DNA of 64,000 nucleotides from Lutraria lutraria. Lineage: Eukaryota > Mollusca > Bivalvia > Venerida > Mactridae. Position 1 is the first letter of the stretch. Every line of letters starts with the position of its first letter. Shown in pieces: positions 46,001 through 57,305 of this stretch. Made by a program: the position numbers and the translations under genes. Location of the stretch: positions 8,390,414 to 8,454,413 of the forward strand of contig OZ026835.1 of NCBI GenBank assembly GCA_964023205.1. Direction: 5' to 3'. The notes below the pieces were generated by a model. That model made no database searches, was not told the origin of the DNA, and was given only the letters and a program-made list of their open reading frames with translations.

Positions 46001-47337
46001 ATGGAGATCAAAGGCATCTTGTTGAATAGGGTATTTGATTCACCAGCCAGGTGCCCTTTTATGAGTATGGTTCAATTCAATGGATTTCATGACTGCCCAT
46101 ATTGTTATATCCCTGGTAAAACAGTGCAAACAAGTGAAAGAGGGCACACCTTTTCTTCCCTCTTTATTATGAACAGTCACCACGGCTTCCATGGGCTGCG
46201 CATCCTCTCATCACACACAAGGGGTGGAGAAGAACTTAAAATCTTCATTGCGCGGTGTTTAAAGGGGCATACCCTACAACTTGGTGCATTTAGAATTAAG
46301 GCAAAATGATGATAAATTAGAAGCTTGTAAAGAAAAAAAACGACGAAGAAAGTTTCAGCCAAAAATTCATCCAATTAAAAATAAAATCATAAAAATATGT
46401 ATTTGTGACACATATACATTTATTCATGGAAATTTTTGGTTGGAAGTGATTTCTTATTCATAGCTATGTTTTTTGCGGCTAGTACCTAAACTAGTCATTT
46501 TATGACCCATGTTCTTCCTGCAATTATCCATTATATATTGTTTTACATATACAGCTAGCACATTTTTACACTTTCACAAAATGTTTGTCAGTTTTAGGGT
46601 ATGTCCCTTTAAGGACTGTCATGGTTTTCTTATATTCAAAATTTTAAGATATTTATGATATAACAGAAATGGAATTTCCAGTATTTACTCTAAGATAATT
46701 GAAGTAGATCAACGTTTTTTTATCGATCAAACCACCAGGTTTTATTGCCAGACTTTCTAGATCATTGTCTTACATTTCTCGCTTTAAAGCTGCTGAACTT
46801 GAAAATGTTCTTAGGATCTACAGCCTGCCATGTTTAGGGTTTATTCTTCTGCAAAAATAACTTCCAAAGATTTACTTCATTTTCAACGGATGCTTAGTGT
46901 TGAATATACCTGTGCTTTATGTCGATCGACGATATATATCAACATCTCACAGACAAAACTGTAGATCTTGGACCTCTGTGGTGCTCCTCCTGTTGTTATT
47001 TTGAAAACTTTGATGGTCAGCTTAGATGCCTAATTCCTGGTACTCAACATATACAGAATTTTCGGTTTGAGTACACCAACAGTTATCGGTACTGTCTCAA
47101 ACTTTTAAGAATGGGAGTAGCGAAAGAGAACTGAACAAAAACATGATGGGAAAGAAATGTCATGATTTAAGGGAGATATTTTCAGACAGGACGTTTGTAT
47201 TCTGGGCTTTCATCAATCGACAATTAACAGGAGAACTACAAGAAATTTATAACATAATTAGTGATTTTAGTTCAGTGTGTTTTCAGCGATTTTCTGTGTG
47301 TAGTCAAATTGTTCATAGTTTTGACAATAAACCTTAA
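46001..47337 (+). pseudogene. Remnant of a CACTA-type (tnp2-like) transposase
   Basis: Three separated segments in the order of tnp2-like transposases: FDSPARCPFM, MVQFNGFHDCPYCYIPGKTV and SERGHT at 46028-46150; RSLSYISRFKAAELENVL and IYSLPCLGF near 46755-46845; LWCSSCCYFENFDGQLRC and PGTQHIQNF at 46976-47062. They lie in different frames with stops between, so the gene is dead. Family assignment rests on remembered motifs. Confidence 0.6.
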
Positions 47338-50300
47338 GAAGAGACTACACTTTTATTGGGTACAACAAAAGTCTGTTTGGAAGAGTTAAAACGTTTGCCA
47401 AGCTTGTGCTAAACTCGACATGTTCTACTTTTGTTGCAATAGTGAGACCTAAATATGAATTTACGTATTCAGAGGAATTAGATACCTACTATCACATGGT
47501 GCCGTTTAAACTGCAATCTGGACAAGCGCCAGTGGTACAGGTGGATGGTATTTTGATGTCGTCGTAAACAGAAATATGTTTCGTATTCTAAGGTTTCCAT
47601 GATAGAAAATGATTTTTAAAAAAAGAATGACATTGCTTTGGGTTATGTTCTCTTTTCTTGCATTGAAGTATTTGGAAGTAACTCTTTTTTTCAAAGATTA
47701 ATGACAAAAGAACATCCATATTAATGAAAACTCATGGTAAAAAGAGGCTATTACATGATATCAATATAATTCGATAAAAAATATTGGTCATCATCCAATA
47801 TCTTAAGATTCTTTTTCAACAATGGCAGCAACTCTCGCATTTAAAAAAGTCATGAAATAAATCATTGTATTCATTGTATTCATTGTAACTAGCAAAGAAA
47901 TAATGATTGGGCAATGCTATCTTTGTTAGCACTGAACAAATACAACAGCAAAATTTGGAGTTAGGATTTTAATACCTCTATTTACAGTTTTCTTAGGAAT
48001 TTATATTTATGATACGACATGTGTTAATTCTTAATGCCCCAGTAAATTTGAAAAAAAGGTCAGTTGTCCGACGGTCCAGTGAAATTTTCAGTGATAATTT
48101 AATCACTATCGAAAAATAATTTCTCAGCCAAGTTTCGTCTGATGACCTGTCAATTATTACCGGACCGTCAGTGATTTAGTCGGAGTCGGTCTTTGGACCG
48201 GTAGCCAAATTCGAAGACTGATATTCAGTAGTGTACCATTGGGCTGAAGTAAAATATTCTGGAGTTATATACTCTTAATATTGTTAATGTCTATCTACTG
48301 AATGTTTTATAGCAATTTATATTTTAGTAGTACCTGCCTAGATTACCGAGGAACAAATTAAATCAGCTTTTTGTTTTTATTCTCGGAAGTAAATTGCAAC
48401 GCAGGGGACAATGAAAGTCCAAGGGTTGGTAGACGAAGAATTGCCGTGTCCAAAAAGTTACAATTTAGATACACTTGAAAAACAAAGAGTTCAAAAAGGT
48501 TACAGTTTAGTTACATCATAAAATGTCCAGAAAATTACAATTTAGTTGCACTGGAAAAAGACAGAGTTCAAAAAGTAAATAAATAAGAAAAATCAATTAC
48601 AAGTTATGAAATATTACAGGACAAAACATATATAGCTAGCCAGGCCCCCTTTTTCTCTGGGGTTTAATATCACACAAACACCTAAGGTTATTTTGAACTT
48701 TTCCAGTTTCAATGGTGAAGACCCAATGTGTCCTCTTCTGTCAGTCAGCTGGAAACATGAACTTTCTCTAACTCCGGGTAGGATCTGAACTCAAAGTGAT
48801 GAGGGACAAGTGTTTGGTAGTCAGAGCCCATATCTATTCATCCACGAATGCCCCTAAATATGTGTAGACAAATAATATAGCCACAAAAATAGATCTGCCT
48901 GTTTATTTGTCTCATAGATTAGCGAACAAAAATGAAAGAAATATAAAATAACTCACAATATACACAAAAAGTTCTTATAGATATAGGGATAGAATCTTTT
49001 CAATTAGTAACCCGATCACTTTGTTTACTTGGTATATCGCTTGGTCTTAATGTATAGAGACTGTGAGTTGAAACCTTAGACAAGGATCATGTTCTTTATG
49101 ACAATGTGGTAGCAGACCATCCATACACCACTGACCCTAGTGATTCATGGGAAGAAGTTGGAAGTTACTCATGCTGAACCAGGTGACAGTACTGGTACAC
49201 AATCCAGAGGAATTGGTCAAGTTGACTGTTAATATATAAATATCACATTCCACATAGGGTGATAGAACGTTATGTTCACCCGAGACAAGTAATGTTGACC
49301 GAGGCGTTAGCCGAGGTTGACATTACTTTGTCAAGGGTGAACATTACGTTTGACTAAAACACGGCACCCGGTAATATCGCGTCAGCGCTTGAGGGTAGTT
49401 TCGTTATGACAAGCGGGCCGAAATGTAATGTCAGAGGGTAACATTACGGATTGTCACCCTATGACGTCATATAAGACTATCTATAGAGTAAATAAGTCAC
49501 GTGAGGTATAATAATATAACATTTTACTAAGATTCTGCTAAAAAAACATAAAACTGGACAAAAAGAACATTTTTTTATATGATTTATCCCCCACCCACCT
49601 GTAAACCTGTAAAAAAGTTCTACGGATTGTATTTAATAAAACAAATATATAGGCTGACATTTTTGTAATTCTTGTTTATAAGGTATTTTGAACTTGGAAT
49701 GATTATTTAATTGTAGTAAATGCTTGAAAGCTATCTGATCACAGAACTTGAATTACTTACGCTTCATAAAAAATATATTGCAATTTTTCGTGGCAACCGG
49801 GAACTGAGTCCCTTTGAAAATGAGAACATTATGTTGTCTTGAATATATCATATGTATATATGTTTTATTATAACCATATATAATGTGTATATTATATATT
49901 TACTAAATACAACTGTATATTTTAGATAAACATAATATATATATATCATATACATGTATATATTATATTTATGTTTGTTAACTAACTTCCACTACATTCT
50001 AGATAACACAAAAACGACTGATCTCAATCATTTAATTTTGTGCCTTAATAATTGACACATTGTTTCAAATGCAATAATTATGTCATCTAAAACGTGTATA
50101 CATGTAGTTTTGTACATAGATTAAATCATCTATTCACTACTGTACCTTGATAAGCCTTTGTTAAAAGTTCATTCGGTGATTTGATTCATATCATCAAAAC
50201 TCTGGCCTCTTTCACAGGATCATGTCATTAACGCATGATGGAAATATTGACAGAATGAATTATCACTATTACACAAACATGTATACATATAGGCTGCTTA

Positions 50301-50699
50301 GCATTTATATAGATTATAAATTGTGCGTCATCCCGACGAAATAATGGAGGATAGTTTTAATTGTAGCAAAGTGTTGGATACATAAAATACGTACCAAGCG
50401 ATACATCAAAGACTTATAAGTACTCTACATAAAGGTCTATGCTAACATGTATTCAAGTGTATGCAATTTAGTTTTTTATAATACTGAACAATAGTGCTTA
50501 AAAATAGTTAGGATGACAGATAACCATTGACTTGGTACGTAAGTCGACTTTTTTGGAAACCCGACGACAGAATATGAACTAAGCAAGCAATAACAATATC
50601 GAGTTATAATTTGTAAAAACCAAGTGATCATACCAGACAAGCGATGAAAACAAACAACATCCTCATGAACTCTCAGAATTTGTTATAAAATGTAAACGG
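47338..50699. other. Intergenic, repeats only
   Basis: No gene. A fold-back element lies at 49255-49461, an imperfect inverted motif (CGACGGTCCAGTGA and ACCGGACCGTCAGTGA) at 48060-48180, and a TA-rich run near 49850-49970. Confidence 0.5.
49255..49461. mobile_element. Palindromic MITE (207 bases)
   Basis: Inverted ends TAGGGTGATAGAACGTTATG and TTACGGATTGTCACCCTA, with GAGGCGTTAGCCGAGG inside. Non-coding. Confidence 0.65.
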
Positions 50700-50708
50700 T
50701 TTATATAC
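50700..50708 (+). promoter_or_regulatory. Possible TATA box of the DED gene
   Basis: TTTATATAC lies about 170 bases upstream of the start codon at 50875. Confidence 0.35.
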
Positions 50709-50874
50709 AAAGACTGACCAACAGATTTGTGTACTTAAAGAGAAAAGGAACACCAAAGCTTATGGAAATAATTACACTTGTACTTGGTTGGTATCCGAAT
50801 GAAATCCAACCATATACGCTGTCGGGGTAAGCACATACTTCTTTCTATACGAATGAGTAACAGCTATCGCTAAA

Positions 50875-51142
50875 ATGGACTCCTACATTACATGTATCGA
50901 AACACATGAAGATCCAGAGACCGCTGAAGAATTTACACCTAGTCATTATCAATCAATAGAAACAGAGGGATCGACTCATACCGATGATGAAAATAATATA
51001 CCCAGAGCACATGTTGATGGATATGACGAGATGTATCCAATGACAGAACAAACTGTTCCTTTACCATTCAATTTGTTCTTGTCAAAAGTCGCTCGGTCAA
51101 TTTCGAATGAAGATTTGGAACAAATCAAGTTCATTTTTCGAG
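50875..51142 (+). CDS. DED gene exon 1
   Basis: Encodes 89 residues: an acidic N-terminal region (ETHEDPETAEE, HTDDENN), then helices 1 and 2 of the DED (PFNLFLSKVARSISNEDLE). Donor CGAG/GTATCT. Confidence 0.82.
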
Positions 51143-54100
51143 GTATCTTTTAAAGTATTTATACTGATTAATGTGATTATATATCATAAGTATATAGCAG
51201 TCGCACAGTGGGAACGTCGGTTGTTTTCATTGTTGTTGGTGGAAATGTCGCCGGCCAAGTGCTATACATATTAAGAGAAACAATGATTTCTCAACCGAAT
51301 CTTATGTATCAATTTACAGAAAATGTAAAATTACTTCAAACGAAATATATATTTTTTCTGAAACAAATACAATGTATTTTGTAATATGAAAAAGGTATTT
51401 ATGTTTTAGACAGAACCCATGTGCGTTCCGTCAATGGTTCTATGAGAGATTATAATAAGTAGTTTGGTTCAATTAAATTGTGTTTAAAAATAAAAATACA
51501 ACAGATGGCTATGCGATAAAAGTTCTTAGTTATTGATATAAATTATTTGACTTCGCAAGTATATGACTGTTAATTCTTTGGCCGATTTATGGTTGGAGAA
51601 TATTTCTGTTCTGTATGTTTTGTTCATTCGGTGAATGTTTCTTATTTTTCTGAGAATCTATACTTTTCAAGATTTTATGACACATATTATTTTCGTTTTT
51701 TACTTTTTTGTTGTAATTCGATTACTGTGATATTTTCTACTGGACGGTAATCGTAACGTCAGACCAGTTTAACATAGTGGTCTCATACGTGTTTGTGCTT
51801 ATAATCTAATTAATTTATCTAATTAAAGAATATAATTATATAATTGAGAAGCATATAGGTCTAATTTGAACAAATTAGATTATGCACGTACTTGTGTATT
51901 AGTCTTAGGCTATATAGTTTTATCATGTAGAGACAGTTGAATTGTAACAAATAATAATTTGGATATATTTATAAACATCTTTCACATTGCACGTAAGTAC
52001 TTTTGAAAATGATATTTCATGTAACTTAAAATTGTATATGTCCGTCTGACGGATTGTTTTGTCACAAAATATTTCAAATTTTCATATTCTCCATGGATAT
52101 ATTTTGATATCCGCTTTCTTTTTTCTAATTCCAAGCTATTAATGCTTGAATTAGCGCTGTCTCTTTTACATTGCTATGTTGAACTATCTAACTAATGTAA
52201 TATCAACGAATATGTATTTTCACCTGGCATGTACATGTACTTTTGAAAATGTTATGTTATGTGACTGAAAACTGTGTCCGTTTGACCGATAGTTTTATCT
52301 TTTTTTTTTTCAGACTTTCATATACTCATGAATATATTTTGAAATCATGTTGATATGTATATTATATTTCATTGTTAAGTTCTTAACATGTATTACCACA
52401 TAATCAATAATTTTCCTTTTTCTTTCTTCTAAATCCAGGCTATTAATGCTTGAATCAGCGTTGTTTCTTTTACATTGCCATGCTTAAATCAGTCAATACA
52501 ATGTATTTAGCTTTTTTTGTTTACATAAATTTATAAAATGGCATTGAGCTTACAATATTATTTAAACTTTATGTCTATACATATTCTGTCTGCCCAATAA
52601 CTGTATATTACATAGGTATAATTCAAATTCTATACTGAATTCTATACTAACGTAATCAGTGAGAAAGTTAACAACAGTTTTGATAGTTAAATGGTACTTA
52701 TAGATGTAATCCATATTTAAACTGTGAAAGCGAAGTATTGCCTTTATTTTAATTATAAATCACGCTACATTATGCTACGTTTATACTATGTTCCCGGCGG
52801 CCACGGCTGTCCTGTTTGCCCAAATCTTTTTATCCAAGTTTTGTTAGGTTTTGCTAAGTTTACTCACGGTTTATCACGGTTTCTGTGACAGGCCGTAGGG
52901 CAAAGAAGCGGCCGTTCAAGGCGCACTAAGGTTCAGGCCGCGATCCTACACGTTTTTGGAGCACGTTTGTGCCTACGTTATAAAAGAAAATCCCTCAGGA
53001 AACAACAATCATCGTATTAAGATACTTCGACGAGTAAACAAGAATGACATAGACGAAAATATTGTGTGTTTTCTTGTTTATTTTACGCAGTTATCCAGAC
53101 TTTGCGTCAGTAATAAGGCAAGCAGGAATTGCAAATAGCGCACAATGCAGACGAAGACAAGAATTCGCGCATGATTACCCGAAGATAGAAAGCAGCAGAA
53201 GGGCCACTATGTGGCAATTTTCACCACTGATATGATTCTCGCTCCACTACGGACTGCTTCCAAGTTGCGCAACGGTCTATCTGTCACGTTTTATTGCATT
53301 TATCCCATTTTACTACGGCGTATTACGTATATCATCCGTACCATGGCTGCCGAGGCAAATACTCCACGGCTATTACAGTTTGCCTATCCCGTCCCTCCTG
53401 TTCGCCCTGTTTTCTCCGTGGTGACCTGTAACGTGATTGCCGTGTCCGCCTGGAACATAGTGTAAACGAAGCAATACACCAACACGTCGTCGGTCTGAAT
53501 GTAAGATGCAAAAAAATCGACCAAAAAATCTTTGTTCCAGTTTGATCGACGCAAAAACATATTTATAATAAACCAATTTCCAAAAAGTTCATAAAAATCG
53601 ATGGCAACTTTTATCGAAATATTGATGAAGTTCACATCATTCAAAAACATATTTATAGATGTATGACATACATGCATATATATATTTTCTGAAAGCTGAG
53701 AGGTTTATCTTTGATTTGATACATACATTTAAGAATAGATTGAGAAATAAATTAATTATAGCACTAGGGCCAGCGATTATACTTGACCATAAACAAAAAT
53801 GTACCATTAAGACTGTATTTTCTGTGATACAATGTGCTTGCGCAATTTTTCACAACAAGCGGAAGAAATATTTTTTGAGAAATATTTCCAAAAATGGTCG
53901 ATTTTCTAACACTGGTTCCAAACAACTTGATCATTTATTGTAGTGAATAAGTCTTACATACTAGCCCCAATGCTGTATTGATTTACATGTAGTTTAGAAA
54001 CACTTTATTCAGATTTAGGCGCCGCTGCGACCAGCTGATGTTCCTTGTGATGATTTGGATAAAGACATTGTGTCATAAGCCATTCATCTCAATTCAGGTG

Positions 54101-57100
54101 ATGCATGTTGAGAGTTTTGGCAGTCATTTGTGGAAAAGACTTACATGTTCAGAAGAGAATCCGGCTGTTACTTGCTGTGGTAAAATCCAGGAAAAATATT
54201 TAGATAAACTGCCTGCCTCTATGTATGCGAAATTTGAAATCAAGAAATGTCACTACATTTTACCTTGCGACCATGTAGTTCTAATTTTGTTATCGGGGAT
54301 CTGCGAGGTCCTTGTTAAGCGAAGTACGCTGTTCGAATGTGTTTGTTTACTCAGGTTTGACTATATTTTCAGTTTATTATGGAGAAGATGAACCCTTACC
54401 ATCAAGTGGTTATGATGCTCTTAATATTCTAATGAGAAAGAATGAAATACGTAGCAACAACGTTCTCTTCCTACAAGTACTTTGTGCCGCCATTGGTAAC
54501 CATCGAACGATAGATGACGTATATAGATGGGCAGAAAGCTTAGATGACGTTATACATTTTGACCAACCAGTTAAATGTTCATGTAAGTAAATAACAAAAA
54601 AAACGCCTGACTGTTTGTTCCTTTGTTCGTTTGTCTAACTAGAAAATTACGGGTAGATACACAGAAAAACATTTCTTATTCATTTGATAATACGCCTTTC
54701 TAGCTCTCCATGAGCACATAGTGCTCTGGTGAGCTTTTGTGATCGCCTAGCGTCCGTCGTGCGTCGAAAAGTGGTGCCCATTTTTACTGTAAACAACATC
54801 TCATCCTACATCAACCATTCAAACATCGCATTAAACAGTCCAATTTATAACCTTTCTATGAATAAGTGTTATCTTATGATATTTACCTACCTTATTTATA
54901 TATACATGTATACCCCTTGTCGATAACTGTCTGACATTTTAACACCCGGTGATGTAATCATGGCTGTGTACATAGTTTTGTTGGATGCTAAACAAATGTA
55001 TATTGTAGTTGTTTGTTTATAATTAAAAGGGTCTATCTTGCTCGTTCCACCGACACTTGTTTTAGTCAAAATGCAAGCCAATCCACAACGGTAGCTCCAG
55101 ATTGCCACTATCAATAGTACATAACTATATTATATGCATTGATAGTGGTGTAAGAGCGACCGTTGTGGGTTGGTTTGAATTTTGACCCCAAAAAAGCATT
55201 CATCATTGTTTGTCCATTTGATTAAACAGATAATTGGAAGTTCTCCGGTCCTGTGCATATAAAAGGAGCAAAGCTTGAACAATATACTCTCGAAGACATA
55301 GAGGCAATGCGTGGCCATGCTAGGACCATGTGGTCTACCTTTGTAAGAACACTTAATAAGCCTAGCAACAAATCTAAAGATCAAAATACATCGGCTGGTT
55401 TGAACCAAGTACAATCCATTACAAGTAAGTTGGATATTAATGAAACATAGATAATCAAACAAAGTAAGGTATAAAGTACTAATATATTGACCACATTCTT
55501 AAAATATTTAGGTTTACACACCACAGGACAAGAAAGCATTGTGAACTTCAACAATGGTAGTACACTACGTCATAGCGGGCCTTTCTTGCTTTTAAGATGA
55601 AATGTGTTTTTATTTTAAGAGTAAAAGTAAAGGAAAATATTATAGCGCACCAAGGTAGGACTGTTGTAACTACATGTAAAAGAATACAGTTCATGATGTC
55701 AATGCCTCATGTCTATAAATGTGAAAACGGGATAAAGTATTTTCTGAATGGTTCCAACCGGATGTTCGACACATACATGCAAAAAAAACTTGATCCTATT
55801 TTCAGGCCTTTATATAAGAGATTATATCTACAAACTTTCTTCACAACATCAAAGGACTTGATGCACTACACGATTTGAAATTACTTAAATGATTTCATAC
55901 AAAATTAAGGCAATATACCTACAGGTGAGTCGAAAGATGATGTTTACAGATAAAGGGTCCGGGGGAATCACTTAGCACGGGCGCGATGACGTAGTGTTTC
56001 TACCACAGGCTACCGGCATGTGAAGACCTCCCCATCCGCTCTCTACTACCAAGAATTTTTTTACATTCTGAAACACTGTAAAATATTATATGTTTATAGC
56101 TCAGAATTCACGAAAAAAATACAACTGTCGTGTTCATCAAGGCCCTGTTGTAACAACACAGAATCAAAGTGTAAAAATAATTCCTTGGTAGTAGAGGGTC
56201 TGCGGGGTCTTCACATCCGGTAGCCTATGGTTTATACGAGTGCAAATGTTTTCTTTAGTTGTAGCGCATACTGACCACTTTGCTAACGCTATAGAAATAT
56301 AAAGACTATATAGCATTTCAATTTGTCTTTCTTCTTCAATAAATTCTTCTATTGGTCTACGTACCGTGTAATTGCATGCCGAGTTTGAACTAGCTTCAAC
56401 ATTTGTTTGTTTATTCATAGGACATTTATTAATCTGAGAACAAAATATCAAAAATGATATTCGTATGATACATTTAAAGATTGCTTTCCAGGAAATTTAA
56501 GCGAAGAACTAAATGTACATCTACAAGAGATCATTGGTCTTGATCGAGCAGAGAATACCGTCCCAAAGCAGTATGCAGTCGAGGATCTTCATCGATTTAC
56601 TGAACAAAATAAAGAAATTCTAAACCTAAAAAAGGAAGTTGAAGAACATAAAGATAGTGTGAAAGCTCTTACAATTGAAAACAGTCGCTTACTCGAAACA
56701 GTTCGTCAATTAGAAGGCTATAATAATCTTAAAGATGAAGAAACTGAAAGGATAAAAGCACAATTGTCTGGAAAAGAGAAAGAAATGATAAGCTTGAAAG
56801 AATCTCTAGAATCCAGAAAACAAGATGGTGAACAACTGACTAGTAGGCTGAGAAAGGCAAACGATGATATGCTGAATAAAGAAAAGGAGTTTCAGAAATT
56901 GAATGCCACACATTTAGATCTAAGTAAAAAACATGGCATTCTTAAGCTAAATGAAGATTCTCTAATGGGTCGTATAGCTGAACTTCAAACCATAGTAGAA
57001 ATGAAAGAAGCTAGTTTGCTAAATGAGCGAAACGCAAAAATGCGCGCCGAGTTACATAGAAAGTTACAATTCATATCGGAACATTCCTTGACCGTCAGAA

Positions 57101-57267
57101 AGGCTTGTGGGATCTTCGACCCCGGTAGTATACCGATCCCTGTCTGTTCAAGTGAGCGTTTTAAGCACACTTTCACGTACAAAGTGGTCCGGCTTTTCCC
57201 ACAACTGATCGAAGGTTCAAATAATCAAACTTTGATACCGATTGATACCATGACGGGAAACGTTTGA
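50875..57267 (+). CDS. Death effector domain and coiled-coil protein (5 exons, 497 residues)
   Basis: Exons 50875-51142, 54373-54582, 55230-55424, 55512-55556 and 56492-57267 total 1494 bases, 498 codons with stop; all internal junctions are phase 1. An in-frame TGA at 50854 precedes the ATG. Residues 1-60 are acidic and low in structure. Residues 64-140 match a death effector domain (FNLFLSKVARSISNEDLEQI, KFIF, ALNILMRKNEI, NNVLFLQVLCAAIGN). A linker follows, then a coiled coil at about 260-410 (EILNLKKEVEEHKDSV, GKEKEMISLKESLESR) and an unrecognised C-terminal part. DEDs bind other DEDs in FADD/caspase-8 type death or NF-kB signalling; the coiled coil suggests oligomerisation. I do not recognise an orthologue. 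Confidence 0.85.
52778..53468. mobile_element. DNA element with about 28-base inverted ends (691 bases)
   Basis: Left end CGTTTATACTATGTTCC then GGCGGCCACGG and right end CCGTGTCCGCC then GGAACATAGTGTAAACG are inverted, with few mismatches. It is GC-richer than its surroundings and encodes no transposase. In intron 1 of the DED gene; the superfamily is undetermined because no target duplication is clear. Confidence 0.7.
54100..54330 (+). other. Unassigned coding-like stretch in DED intron 1
   Basis: Open frame reading HVESFGSHLWKRL, CCGKIQEKYLDKLPASMYAK and HYILPCDHVVLIL, with ordinary amino-acid composition. It ends just before exon 2. It may be an alternative exon or a transposon relic; no family is recognised. 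Confidence 0.3.
54373..54582 (+). CDS. DED gene exon 2: second half of the DED
   Basis: Acceptor CTATATTTTCAG, donor GTAAGT. Encodes SSGYDALNILMRKNEIRSNN, then VLFLQVLCAAIGNHRTIDD, corresponding to helices 3-6 of DEDs. The nearer acceptor at 54352 (TACTCAG) would hit a stop at once. Confidence 0.82.
54701..54775 (+). mobile_element. Fragment of an array-bearing dispersed element
   Basis: AGCTCTCCATGAGC, GTGCTCTGGTGAGCTTTTGT and GTCGTGCGTCG match the 5' ends at 30831 and 35359. Truncated after the head. Confidence 0.6.
55230..55424 (+). CDS. DED gene exon 3
   Basis: Encodes KFSGPVHIKGAKLEQY and EAMRGHARTMWSTFVRTL, no recognised domain. Acceptor ATTAAACAG, donor GTAAGT. Confidence 0.75.
55512..55556 (+). 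CDS. DED gene exon 4 (45 bases)
   Basis: A small symmetric exon (SLHTTGQESIVNFNNG across its junctions) with acceptor AAATATTTAG and donor GTAGTA. The donor is mediocre and the exon can be skipped without frame change. Confidence 0.55.
56003..56228. mobile_element. Fold-back element with about 55-base arms
   Basis: CCACAGGCTACCGGCATG and GTGAAGACCTCCCCATCCGC at the left pair with GCGGGGTCTTCACATCCGG and TAGCCTATGG at the right. In the last intron of the DED gene. Confidence 0.75.
56492..57267 (+). CDS. DED gene exon 5: coiled coil and C terminus
   Basis: Acceptor TTGCTTTCCAG; 257 codons then TGA. Long heptad-rich helix (NSRLLETVRQLEGYNN, EFQKLNATHLDLSKKH, LMGRIAELQTIVEMKEA), then KACGIFDPGSIPIPVC and FTYKVVRLFPQLIEG of unknown fold. 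Confidence 0.85.
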
Positions 57268-57299
57268 TTTAAACATAACTGGAAGTGTGACATTCGTCA

Positions 57300-57305
57300 A
57301 ATAAA
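57300..57305 (+). promoter_or_regulatory. Candidate polyadenylation signal of the DED gene
   Basis: AATAAA 33 bases after the stop codon; it would give a very short 3' UTR. Confidence 0.4.

Noticed and set aside
55597..55878. 93-codon frame within a DED-gene intron
   Set aside because: No domain, no splice sites fitting the phase-1 pattern of the gene; probably repeat-derived or chance.
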